A stretch of 64,000 nucleotides of DNA from NCBI GenBank assembly GCA_027475525.1, contig JAMWFC010000091.1, positions 310,001 through 374,000 on the forward strand, written 5' to 3'. The DNA comes from Macrolepiota albuminosa (taxonomy: Eukaryota > Basidiomycota > Agaricomycetes > Agaricales > Agaricaceae). Shown here in pieces: positions 1-10,306 of this stretch; the first letter of the stretch is position 1, and each line of letters opens with the position of its first letter. A program made the translations under genes and the position numbers. Under the pieces are notes generated by a model. It did not search any database, had not been told where the DNA came from, and saw only the letters and a list, made by a program, of their open reading frames with translations.

Positions 1-141
1 TATAAACAACATGTTGAGGATGTACCTATTTGAGAAAGATTGAGCTTGTGAAGCTCAAACAGATGTTTGACAACAAGAACTTGTAAGTTATCAAGAGCTT
101 TCTTGTACTTCCTGTTTGCAATATATTCTGCAGTCTACATG

Positions 142-228
142 TACTCTCTAGTAGTTAGCATCCATTGTATATGTGTAATGGATTGTCACACTAGATGTGA
201 GTGTCATTGATGCTACTACTAGAGAGTA
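142..228. repeat. Near-perfect inverted repeat (hairpin)
   Basis: The left arm at 142-162 (TACTCTCTAGTAGTTAGCAT plus C) is complementary to the right arm at 209-228 except for one extra T. The loop is about 46 nt. This could be the termini of a tiny MITE or a stem inside an LTR. No target-site duplication was recognised. Confidence 0.7.
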
Positions 229-478
229 GAGTATTATGTAAGACAACATCTTGTATTTACTCTAGTACTAGTCAAATCCAATACAGCAGTCTGATTTAGC
301 ACTGTGTGATACACACAAGAAGGTTCTAGCTCATAACTTCTAGTTACATTTTTTTAAATCTTCCACTATTGTCTTTAGACTCTAGGCTTTGTTACTGTTG
401 GACTCCTTCCTGCCTGGTTTCTCCATATCCAATCAGTCATGTGATACTTGCCACATCATTTGTCTGCCACTCGCTTTT

Positions 479-1019
479 ACAGTCTCAGTTGTTTCCTCCA
501 TTGTGACACAACACTGAGACTGTAAGTTTGTTCTCAATCATTGTCAAGTTCACATATATTTATTGTAGAGATACGTAGTAGTCATCAGTCACTCAACAAA
601 AGGTATGTTTGACTGAGGTTTATTACCTGTAGAGATACGTAGTAGTCTACAGGAACTCATAAGTTATTGAATACGTAGGAGTAAGATAATAAGTGCTCAC
701 CCTCAGTCACTCAACAAAAGGTATGTTTGACTGAGGGTGGCTTGCGCTATTCCAGGCTATCTGATGTAAAATAAAATAAGGTTTGAGTAAAGTATAGCAA
801 ATACCAATCACCGCCACCAGAAGTGGCACACTCGATATGCACCAAGTAAAGATAGGTGATAAGTAGAAAAATAATTAAATAAAGGAAAGACATAACTCTA
901 GGTCCATACAAGTCATCCTTCAACATTTATGACCACCATAACATACAGATCATCTGTGTTTGTACCTATTTAGGTACAATAAATAGTTGTTTCCTCCATT
1001 GTGACACAACACTGAGACT
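479..1019. repeat. Short palindromes and a 34-bp direct repeat
   Basis: A 34-bp sequence occurs identically at 488-521 and 986-1019 (it begins GTTGTTTCCTCCATTGTGAC). The first copy sits inside a palindrome whose 11-bp arms are at 479-489 and 513-523. A second palindrome has 11-bp arms at 699-709 (ACCCTCAGTCA) and 728-738, and its core is repeated at about 587-618. The pattern fits nested LTR or MITE fragments. Confidence 0.6.
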
Positions 1020-1086
1020 ATCATCTGTGTTCATACCTATTTAGATCCAGGATTACAGTTACCAACTAGGCAACTCATTAAAACTC

Positions 1087-1551
1087 TTGACTTCTGTTGC
1101 TTCTACAACTGGCTCTCTTGATCTGGAGCTTCCTTTTTCAGATACAGGTGATCCACCTGTCTCACAAGCTGTGAAGACACCAGCTGCATCTACATATCAG
1201 CCCCCACCAAAGCAGGATGAAAAGCTACCTCACAATACTAGTGCAAGCTTTGAAATGCCAGGTAGACTATCCATGTCACAGATGATGTCCATAGTGAGGC
1301 CTGGTAATAAACCAGGGAAGAAATCCATGGTCTCAGGAGTGTTGCTGCCAGCAAGCCAGATGCCTTCATTGATGTACCCAGTATTGCCCAAGAGCTCATC
1401 AGCTCAGTTTGAAGGTCAACCAGACCTCACTCAGTATTTGGAGCTGGTACAAGGTGCTTTTGTGCATAGCACCCTGTTCTGGACTGCCCCAACTAAATGG
1501 CACCTGGAGTTTGTGGTGGACAATACCACTGGACCAAGACAGTTGTTGTAA
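1087..1551 (+). CDS. Unrecognised open frame in transposon-rich DNA
   Basis: This is a 155-codon open frame whose first codon is TTG, so it is either part of a longer broken gene or a chance frame. The product would be Ser/Pro-rich and hydrophilic at the N-terminus, with no motif I recognise. Codons are CpG-poor like the surrounding decayed elements. It lies directly upstream of a dead RNase H relic and could be the degraded 5' part of the same or another retroelement. I would not treat it as a host gene. Confidence 0.2.
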   Translation: MTSVASTTGSLDLELPFSDTGDPPVSQAVKTPAASTYQPPPKQDEKLPHNTSASFEMPGRLSMSQMMSIVRPGNKPGKKSMVSGVLLPASQMPSLMYPVLPKSSSAQFEGQPDLTQYLELVQGAFVHSTLFWTAPTKWHLEFVVDNTTGPRQLL

Positions 1552-2003
1552 ACAATATCTTGGCATAAGTCGTATGGTTGGAGAAGACACCGTTGGCACC
1601 TAAAGACCAGGAGTTGCATAGAAGAGTCAGCAAACAGCCACTGGTGAGGCATGAAGGCCTCAGAAAAGTTCTGGACTTGAAGTCTGAACTAGACTCCTCA
1701 GATGATGAAGTTTACAGTTTTCAACTCTTTACACTTACAGTTTTCAGTGCTTTTTATGGTATATTGGGACTTTCTATAACTCTTTGTCTGCCTTAAGTGA
1801 GGCAGATGTATCATTGCCACCAAACATACAGAGAATGCTGAAAACAGCAAAAAGACACCAAGACACCTTTTGCCCCATTATGTTAACAAATAATCTCATA
1901 GAGAAAGTACTAATATAGTACCATGCCAACATGGAACACCTGAAAAACATAAAAATAAACTCCGCAACTATGAAATGTATGAGGAAAACACACAATATCT
2001 GAA

Positions 2004-3230
2004 CAATAGGAGACGTGGTAAAAGTAGGGAACCTCCTGGATGGTACAGGTAACGACTCTCACAAAGCAGGCAAAAACTGTGCCTGCAGAACATGCAAAAT
2101 CCTGCAAAGAACAGGGTGTGGAAACCCCACAAATGTAGCAAGACAGCCTGTGCTTTCCAAGCAAAACTACAAAAGAAATGGAACCCTGAAGAAAAGGATA
2201 CAGAATGCACCCTAAGCAAAGAGGAAAGAGCACTTATAGCTGATGATACTGCAATAATTTTCAATATGAACTTCACCACTAGAGACTCTCTGAAGGATGG
2301 CTTCCAAGTCTTTGCAGACCTGAATCAGCTGACTAGTGATGACATGACCTAGAAAAGACCTTACCATACCCCTCCATCACTAACAACCATATTTACCAAT
2401 AGATCATTAAAAGACAGCAAAGGTAACCCAGCAGCTGGAATATGGTTTGAGGAGGGAGACCCCAGGAACAGAGCAATAAGGTTACCAAGCCACCTGGTGG
2501 CACAAACAAACAATGCTGGCAAGGCAGTGGCAATACTGACAATGGTGCAAGCAATGCCGAAGGATCAAGCCATCTTTATCAGAAGTGATCTGCAGATAAC
2601 ACTGGACAACATCATGAAGAACCTAAGCAGAAGGAAAAGTGAAGGCTGAATAAGTATGGCAAATAAAGATATAATGAAACCAATTGTAGCCCGCATGAGA
2701 GAAAGATCAGGTATGACACTTTTGAGTAAGGTCAGAGGGCACACAGGAATCAGGGGAAATGAAGAAGCAGACAGACTAGCAAATATAGGAGCCAGAAAGG
2801 CTGCCCCAGATGAAATAAACATTGACTGCCCCCCTGTTTCTCCCAGACTGGAGCAAAACTCTCAAACATCATGCCAGCCCTGGCACCTCAACCAGCTCCA
2901 GAAAGAAAAGGCACTGCCACATGCCTAGATATGACGAGGTGGGCAGCAAAACTACAAAGCAGAGAAATGCCAACAGACGAGATGATATGGAAGTCGTTGA
3001 AAGATAAAGATCTGTTGAAGATCAGAGCTTTCATGTGGAAAGCCATGCACAATTGCAGAGTCTGACCCAGAGAGACCCCTCATGAGAGGGGAGATATCAA
3101 ACAGACTCAAGGCAGCGATTGGTAGGAAAATTAAACTAGATTGCCTGGCCACAGATAGATTCAGGTTTGGGAAACTAGCCTTGGGGTCGAAGATAGTGAA
3201 AACAGTGGACAAACCTGCTGCCAGATGACT
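2004..3230 (+). pseudogene. Dead RNase H-containing retroelement protein (non-LTR type)
   Basis: Pieces in several frames line up in order with a protein common in agaricomycete genomes. First comes a Cys-rich linker (NCACRTCKILQRTGCGNPTN, about 2055-2130). Next is an RNase H type-1 fold: FTNRSLKDS at about 2390, IRSDLQIT at about 2575, and RGHTGIRGNEEADRLAN at about 2735-2790. Last is a C-terminal segment (MWKAMHN, about 3033). Two of the four expected acidic catalytic residues are gone: TDGS reads TNRS, and the Glu of the GE motif reads AGKAVAI. An in-frame TGA at about 2647 replaces an expected Trp. Frames change several times. An A-rich tract about 120 bp beyond the last homology supports a non-LTR 3' end. 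Family assignment is from memory of the motifs. Confidence 0.65.
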
Positions 3231-3348
3231 TTAACCCCCTCAAGTCATGGAGGAAGAAGGGGTTTTTTTTAGGAAAACAAAATGCGAATTATCCTAGTCT
3301 ACGCGAGGTTGACTATGTGAACTGTCCGTAAACTACAGTGATACCACC

Positions 3349-3372
3349 AAAAAAAAAAAAGAAAAGAAAAAA
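3349..3372. repeat. A-rich tract, possible retroelement poly(A) tail
   Basis: Twelve A residues followed by GAAAAGAAAAAA lie downstream of the RNase H relic. This is the placement expected for the 3' tail of a LINE-type insertion. The stretch from here to 3760 shows no gene. Confidence 0.45.
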
Positions 3373-3760
3373 GGCACCATCAATGACGTTAATGAGAAAC
3401 TTGAGATCATAGTACTGTTCCTGCTGTTGTGGGCGCTGTTGTCGCCGCTTTTGATGTCAGAAGCCATGTCGACATCGCCATGATGGTCACCCCTGGTGAG
3501 GCTGGGGCATTGGGCTCAGGAGAACTTCACGGGCAGAGACAGTCGCCATGTTAGTGTAGCTTTGAAGTAAACAGGGATCAAGACGACGACGGTGAAGGGC
3601 AGAGAGACACCAACGATGAGTACATCGGGAGAGTAGGACTTGCGATTGAGTTGACGAAGAACCTAAAGAAGTAAAAGAAGAGTGAGCACACCGAATGAAC
3701 AAGTCAAGGTGTAGAGTTCAACAGAAAACCTCAGTCACTCCAAACATGTAGACGTCTGAG

Positions 3761-3945
3761 AATAGCACCCTTCCAAATGAAGGCACGTCATGCAGGAGGG
3801 GTGTATTTTGATGTGTGACCATAGCGTGACCTCTAGTCGTTTGACTCTCTCCCTCTAACTAGTCGTTCGAACAGAATACTTGCATTGCAGTTCATTCTGC
3901 GAGACGGTTTCCAATATCACTACCTTTGTAGTCACAGTTTATTCG
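3761..3945 (+). repeat. Ngaro-1 repeat A1
   Basis: This is the left terminal copy of the A repeat. It differs from A2 (9505-9689) at about two positions (GATGTG/GACGTG and CTTTGTAG/CTTCGTAG). It carries the presumed promoter. The gag ATG lies about 150 bp further on. Confidence 0.9.
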
Positions 3946-4091
3946 TGTACCATACTCGCATTGATTCTCTGTTCCCATCCTCTCATCTTCCTCCTCTCGC
4001 TGTCGCTCGTCCTGTTAATTTCTCGTCTTTTTGTTACATACAGTCGTGCTTCCTTTGTCCTTTCCACCTTTTCTACCACTCGTTTCTTTCC

Positions 4092-6121
4092 ATGTCTAAC
4101 CTGTCCAGTTCACGGACGCGTGGTGGGAGGTCGGGCTCTACCTTGGCGGCACGTACCCTTAAGCCATCTGCCATTGCTCAGCGTGACATTTCGCAGCCGG
4201 CTGACGCGCCTCACCCCGGCTCTGCTTTGGAAGGTCCTGTTGTGGAATCTGTGGCCACCGTGGCGGGCAATGCCACGGACGACCAGAATGTTTCAACTCC
4301 AGACGCGGGCCTGGGCTCCTGGAGGGAGAGATCTCTGTTGCCCTTGTTTGCGCCCGCTGTCCCTCCTTTGAAGCATCCCAAGCGCCAGGCTTCGCGCAAC
4401 AGGGATGATGATGTTGAGATTATTGTGTTGCCTTCTGCGGCGGACACATATATGCGCGATTTCATTCCCATTTTTGTTGATCGTGGTACGGTCCGTACTC
4501 CAGGGCCTGCCCTGCGCACTCGCGCCCCCTCTCCGGGTGAGGTTCGTTCAGCTGTGGATGAGGTTTATTGGCAACCATTCCCTGGCTTAGACGTGCCTGT
4601 CGCTGCTGAGTCAGATGAGCAACGGGTGATTACTCTGACGGATGCGGGGTTGTTGCAGCTTTTCTGTGCACATGGTCTCGACCTCGATCGCAGAGGTATG
4701 TTCTTGTCTCTGTCTTTCCTGTCTGCGCCGCCCCTTGGCATGTTTGTGTTAGCCTGTAAGCAAGGGATTTTTTATCGTGGCTTGTTCCGTTAATCCGCTG
4801 GTTCGGTGGTTTGTTTGCGGGGGGGTGTCGCTCATTTGCTTTACTTTGCCTGGCAGTGCGACCCTTAGTTGTTGACCTTCAGCACGCTTTCGTGTGTTTT
4901 GCGCTGCGTGCGTTACCTTTCGTTGACCGTCCTTTTTGCTTTGTGGTTTTTCACTGTGTGCGCGTTAGCATGCTGATCGACGCCTGTTTAGTTTTGCTGC
5001 AGCACTTGCATGTTGTGCATGATCGTCTTGGTAATGGTGCTGCTCCTCAGGCTGCTCTGTCTGCGAGCGACGTTATCGCTCCTCTTACCCATGCTCCCGA
5101 CCCTGTTTTGGGCGCCAAGCCAGCAGCGTCTATTCCAGCCACCTTGCACGCTCCCGCTGAGCATTTGTTGCCCATTAGGCGGGCTCCAGGACTCCTGGTT
5201 GGGAACTCTGGCCATCATGCTCCGCCTATTTCTCCGGGACCTGCTGTCCCCTCTCATATGCTACATGGCCCGCCTCCCCAGGTTGGCCGGTTGTTGTCAT
5301 CTGCGGACAAGGTTTACCCACATAAGGTGGTGAAAGCCTTGGAGCAGGGAATGTTCGAATACATTCCTCTGGATTTGTTGACGGATGATGCGTGCAGGCA
5401 TGCCGCTCGGGAACCACCCCCTCCGGAATCATCCTTTGTCATTGCAAATGGGAAACTTTGGCTCCCTAGTGCCTCCTTCGATACGTCGCACGAATCCAGG
5501 TTGACCTTTGATGAGTGGTCAGCTGCTGCCGACAACCTGGTTGGCGCAATGCGTGTCCATTTGCGGGCTGCCTCCGATGAGAGTTCCAGGGGTCCGGTTG
5601 CCAACGCCATTGCGGATTCCTTTGCCGCTCATTTTTGTCGCCTGAAGTCCCGCCCTAACGCGCGGTTGGACTTCGGCTTGATCCTGGATTATGATCAGCA
5701 CTTGCACACGTTGTATTTGCGCGAGTCCCATTCCTTTTGGATGGACACGTTTCAATTGGATATTTGGCAGGATTGCATGGCCACGTTGCATGCCAGCAGG
5801 GTCAAAACCTTGGATGGGAGGCTCACGGAGATGGAGTCCTTTCTTGCGCGTGGGAAATCTTCCTCATCCAAGCCTCGCAATGTGGCGGCATGCTCGAAAT
5901 GCCTGTCCTGCGGATCCCTGGAGCACAAACTCCTGGCCTGCCATGCCGTCCCTTGGTTTCTCAAGCGTGAGGGACGCTCATACCAAGCTCCAACCGGAAG
6001 CTCTGTCTGTTACGCCTAGAATGGTTTCTCTTCCTGTGACCGGGGCAGCAAGTGTGCGCATGCCCATCTTTGTTCCTTGTGCGGAAATTCTGGCCATGGA
6101 GCACAGGCCTGTTCCGCTTGA
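4092..6121 (+). pseudogene. Ngaro-1 gag (spliced, one nonsense codon)
   Basis: The start is the ATG at 4092 (MSNLSSSRTRGGRSGS). The coding frame runs to 4695. A GT-AG intron at 4696-4991, with a CTGAT branch-like site near its end, then joins it in frame to 4992. This intron is long for the window (296 nt). Exon 2 carries CSKCLSCGSLEHKLLAC, a CX2CX2CX4HX4C-like knuckle, at about 5893-5943. It then continues through TAG at 6017-6019 into a second zinc-binding block (C...C...C...HLCSLCGNSGHGAQAC) ending at TGA 6119-6121. Ngaro-2 has CKRWN where this copy has CYA-stop-N, so the TAG most likely replaces TGG (Trp). The role is capsid or nucleic-acid binding. The low-complexity N-terminal half is typical. 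Confidence 0.75.
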
Positions 6122-6164
6122 TCGCATCTTTCCCGTATCCATGCCACTGCTTGCCGATCGTTGA

Positions 6165-7775
6165 AAAAGGGCATTGCGTGCAGCAGGGGTGTTGGATCGA
6201 TTTGCGGAGGTGCCGAAAGGCCTTCACACTGGTTTTGATGTTGGCATTGACTCTTTGACTCTCTCGAATTCTTTTTCTCCTCGCAATCACTATCGATCTT
6301 CTGAAGCTCGCGAATTCATTATTTCCAAATATAGCACAGAGGTGGACCTCGGCAGAGTTTCACCTGGTTTTGACCCTGGTCTCGTTGCAGATTTGTTTGG
6401 CCCTTTCCGAACAGCACCCCTTAATGTCATTTCTAATTCCTCGGGAAAGATGCGGGTTACCTTAGACTTGTCCTATCCCCGCAACGACCCAAATTGCCTC
6501 TCTATAAACTCCTTTATCAACTCCGATGATTATCCTTGCGACTGGGGAACCTTTGCAGCTTGTTGGTTGCTGGTCGCAAAGGCCCCACCTGGTACTGAGG
6601 TCGCCGTCTTTGATGTCGACTCTGCCTTTCGAAACATCCCTACTCGCCCCCAGGACTGGTTGAAACTGGCTGTCTCCATAGATGGCATGATTCATTTTGA
6701 TTTTTGGCTAAACTTTGGTGCAGCCTCAGCCCCGGGCATCTTTGGTCACGTTGCCGATGCAATTGTAGCAATTTACTACCATCGAGGGGTGGATGACGTT
6801 CTCAAATGGGTCGATGATTTTATTTTCTTTCATTATCCTCGTTCATGAGACTCAGTTCCTGTGTATTCCTATGACGAAACTCTCATTTGCAACATTGCGG
6901 ATGATCTCGGTTGGCCGTGGTCCACGGAAAAACATTCGCCTTTCACAGCCTGTTTTACTTATATCGGATTCCTGTGGTCACTTGAGACCAAGACGGTTGA
7001 GTTGCCCAAGAAAAAACGTTCAAAATATCTTGCAAAATTGTCCAAATGGTCCGACTCTTCAAAGGTTTCTCTAAAGATGACGGAATCTCTCATTGGGACC
7101 TTAAATCATGTTTGTCTTGTTCTGCCTACCGGACGCTCTCACCTTCCTTCTCTCTTTGCATTCCGAGCTCGGTTCCCAGCAACTTGCAGTAAATTCGTCT
7201 CTCTCCTCCCTTCCAAGGCCGTCATGGAGGACATTATTTGGTGGCGGGACACCTCGGAGCACGGTTGGTGCAGTTCCCATGTGATTCAACCCCCGGATCC
7301 TATTGATCTTGATGTTTATGTTGACGCGTCTACAACGTGGGGCATTGGTTTTGTTGCCGACGATAGATGGTTAGCATGGGAACTACGCCCAGGTTGGAAG
7401 TCGGATGGTCGCGACATCGGGTGGGTGGAGATGGTCACTGTTGACCTGTCTGTGCGGGCCCTCGTCAATGCCAGGTTCACCAATTGTCATATTGTTTTGA
7501 AATCGGACAACTCAGGCGTCGTGGGAGCATTGACAGCTGGCAGATCCAGAAGCCTGCAACAAAATGCCATTCTTTGTCGCATTGTAGACACCTTCCAATC
7601 AAGTTCGATTTGGCTCACCATCATCTGGTTACCTTCGGCATCCAACAAAGCTGATCGCCCTTCTTGCAGGTCTTTTCCATCAAAACGCACGTTGTTTCCT
7701 TTTCCACCCCGCATTCCTCCTTATTTGATGCCTTTTGTTCATTCCTCTGTAAGACACTCACAACTTGCAGATTGA
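6165..7775 (+). pseudogene. Ngaro-1 reverse transcriptase-RNase H (one in-frame TGA)
   Basis: This is a single reading frame interrupted only by TGA at 6846-6848. A further TGA at 6162-6164 marks the upstream edge of the open stretch. RT motifs are present: FDVDSAFRNIP (first catalytic Asp, about 6610), FGAASAPGIF (about 6715) and WVDDFIFF (catalytic Asp pair, about 6808). RNase H follows with VYVDAST (about 7315), GWVEMV (Glu, about 7422), LKSDNSG (about 7495) and NKADRPS (about 7645), so all four acidic residues remain. It reads +1 relative to gag. The internal TGA sits in a CpG-type Arg codon position (CGA to TGA). This enzyme copies the element's RNA. Confidence 0.85.
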
Positions 7776-8216
7776 TTTCACTTCTAGGTATCCTGCATGT
7801 CGTATGACTGAATAATTTTGGACGGTTTACATGTTTCCTTTGCCTGTTTTGGTCTCTGGTAAAATTTGGTCACAACCAGTGTATTTGTATGCTTCGACAG
7901 AGTATTTGTATGTGTCCACAGTGTATTTTGTCTCGTAATTGCAGACAAGTTTGTCTGTGTTTGAGTTATGTGTGTTTTAGAACCTAACAATAGGGGTCAT
8001 GGTTTGAATGACACTTCTCTTCTGTACAATGCCCATCTACCTGTCCTTGATACCGAGAGAAACTGCGATTTCTTCCTCGCGTAGTGTTCCTACCACAGAT
8101 AAAATTACAATTTCTCCTTCACGTAGCGTTCCTTCCTCAAATGGCACGAGTCCTCCGTCCTCTACACTGCGGAACCACGTTGCTGGTTCGCAAAGCATAA
8201 TATCGACTCCCCATGA

Positions 8217-9203
8217 TTCAACTGCAATTTCAAGAAGGGCGGTTGTGATAGAGTTATCGCACACTCGTGGGCATCTTCGACAGTCAAGAGATACTCTTCT
8301 GCTGTTGCAGATTTTGTCAAGTTTTGCAACCTGCATGAGGTCCCGCTTGATTCCATGTGGCCAGCTTCCGAAGAATTGCTGTGCTTCTATGCAGCGTCGA
8401 TGGCTGGAATGGTGGTGGGCCATACCGTTTCGAATAAGATATCTGGTTTGCGCTCCTTTCACATCCAGCATAACATGCCTTGGCGGGACTCCATGAGACT
8501 GAAACATACTGTAAAGGGGGCTGAGAACCTTTGACCTGAATCTTCCTTCCAAAAGGAGCGACCTCCCGTGACCTTGGAGATGTTGAGGACAATTAAGTCG
8601 GATCTTGAGCTTTCCAACCCGCGCAATGCATGTATTTGGGCAATAATTACCACTGCGTTCTGGGGCCAGATTCGCATGGGCAAATGTCTTCCCACTCAAA
8701 AACGCAATTTTGATTTGACTGTCTTGCCGGCATGGTGTAACTTTGGTCTTCCTAACGACACAGATACTAGATCTTTGTTTTTACCTTGGACAAAAAAGGC
8801 TGGTCGAAAAGGCGAAACCGTCGTCATTACACGTCAGGCCAATGATTGCGATCCTATTGATGCACTCGCTAATCACGCTCGAGTCAATCGGGTTGCATCA
8901 AACACACCTATATGTTGCTACTTGAATGGGAGAGGACACATCATAGGTCTCACCACTCGAAAATTACTGCTTATCATCAACCCTATTTTAGAACGTCACT
9001 CCTTGCCGACCGTTAGCGGTCACTGTCTTCGAATCGGGGGAACGACCACCTTGTTGCTGAAGGGTGTGCCACCCGATGTCGTCAAAGCCATGGGTCGTTG
9101 GACTTCTGATGCCTTTCTCCGATATTGGCGCAACTTGCAACTCATCGCTCCAATTTATGTAGAATTGCTTCGTCCTGTAATGTCGTATCTGGACAGACGA
9201 TAG
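8217..9203 (+). pseudogene. Ngaro-1 tyrosine recombinase (in-frame TGA)
   Basis: The frame opens after TGA 8214-8216 with a core-binding-like N-terminal domain (SSTVKRYSSAVADFVKF). This matches the corresponding part of Ngaro-3 (STSKRYSSSVREFLNYC). TGA at 8532-8534 interrupts it, after which the catalytic domain is open to 9203. The catalytic set is visible: Arg in GQIRMG (about 8667), SGHCLRIGG (His and Arg, about 9020), GRWTSDAF, and Tyr in LRYWR (about 9121). This enzyme would integrate the circular DNA product in place of a DDE integrase. The two TGA codons sit where Arg or a similar residue is expected. 7776-8213 is poorly conserved spacer. Confidence 0.85.
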
Positions 9204-9454
9204 TCTACGGTGGGGGATTCATCTACTTTGTTTCGAGCTACCTTCGTCTCTCGGGGTGGGATCAGTCTCCTTGCACTGACTCGCGGATGCATCCCAGTCC
9301 CTTCTGCTTGACTGTACTCCTCCTGGTGTAACCCCTATTCCAGGCGGAATACCTTTCCAAGCAGTGAGACTCTCGCCCATCATACGGACATCGTGTTCAG
9401 GAAAATTAGAACCTCTTTTATATACTTGTCTTAGTTTATATCGGTAGCTTCTTA

Positions 9455-9799
9455 TCATCACCGCTAGATGCGGGTTTTTTAGGCCACGCCCGGAACTAAC
9501 GCGAAATAGCACCCTTCCAAATGAAGGCACGTCATGCAGGAGGGGTGTATTTTGACGTGTGACCATAGCGTGACCTCTAGTCGTTTGACTCTCTCCCTCT
9601 AACTAGTCGTTCGAACAGAATACTTGCATTGCAGTTCATTCTGCGAGACGGTTTCCAATATCACTACCTTCGTAGTCACAGTTTATTCGCCCACCCACCC
9701 TCTACCGCATTTTGTTGTGGGTACTATTGCTCCGAGAACGTCTTAGTCATCACCGCTAGATGCGGGTTTTTTAGGCCACGCCCGGAACTAACGCGAAAT
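9455..9799 (+). repeat. Ngaro-1 terminal block B1-A2-B2
   Basis: B1 is 9455-9507, A2 is 9505-9689 and B2 is 9747-9799, with 57 bp of unique sequence between A2 and B2. B units end CGGAACTAACGCGAAAT. The overlap AAT at B1/A2 is the presumed recombination core. Confidence 0.9.
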
Positions 9800-10306
9800 G
9801 GCGCGTTTGTATAGCATTAAAGTTAACTATAATTAAGGTTTGTCTCAGTCTGCAAATATATTTCAGTCTATCACGTGAACTGACCTCGTCCAACTTCTAC
9901 TTCTACCCTCAGGTTTCTGACACGCACCTGAGGCTCGTTTATTCTTTTTCAATCGTAGGTACAGGTCTACAAAAATTGACCTTGACGCTCGTTACGAAAT
10001 TAAAGGTCAGAGAGCAACGATCAACTGTACGACAAGCGCCCAGAATCCGACGAAGCCTCACCAGTGGAACAGTCACAAAGATGAATCCACTGACACACAG
10101 CCACCTCCACAACGACTTACTGTTTCCTTGCTCATTGTACAGGGAAAAAAACTGTTCTTCATCAACTCAGGGCGCCCTCGTCCGTAACGTGGGAGATTGA
10201 TATGTAATGGATGATTGACGCGCTGTTGATGTGCATGTGCTTTCTGGCATGATCATCAGGTTGGCCTGGTGAGAACTTTCCGTCTACCGCCGTCTCATAA
10301 CCTATC

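Larger units (their letters stand above)
1..1086. other. Non-coding, repeat-rich transposon-decay region
   Basis: No convincing coding frame. The stretch is AT-rich and holds short inverted and direct repeats (listed separately), including two copies of a GAGATACGTAGTAGTC-type motif near 568 and 632. It resembles LTR or MITE debris, but I cannot assign a family. Confidence 0.5.
3761..9799 (+). mobile_element. Ngaro-1: tyrosine-recombinase retrotransposon with split direct repeats
   Basis: The element has the order A1 (3761-3945), gag, RT-RNase H, tyrosine recombinase, B1 (9455-9507), A2 (9505-9689), B2 (9747-9799). A1 and A2 are 185 bp with two differences. B1 and B2 are 53 bp and match by eye. 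B1 overlaps A2 by AAT, and AAT also ends B2 and starts A1, as expected if a circle junction recombines at that core. This split-direct-repeat layout and the absence of an integrase define the Ngaro/PAT branch of DIRS-like elements. Repeats are almost identical, so insertion looks fairly recent, yet all three genes carry nonsense codons. It ends 507 bp upstream of the JmjC gene start. Confidence 0.9.

Noticed and set aside
8037..8699. 220-codon minus-strand frame inside Ngaro-1
   Set aside because: Antisense shadow of the recombinase. No motif.
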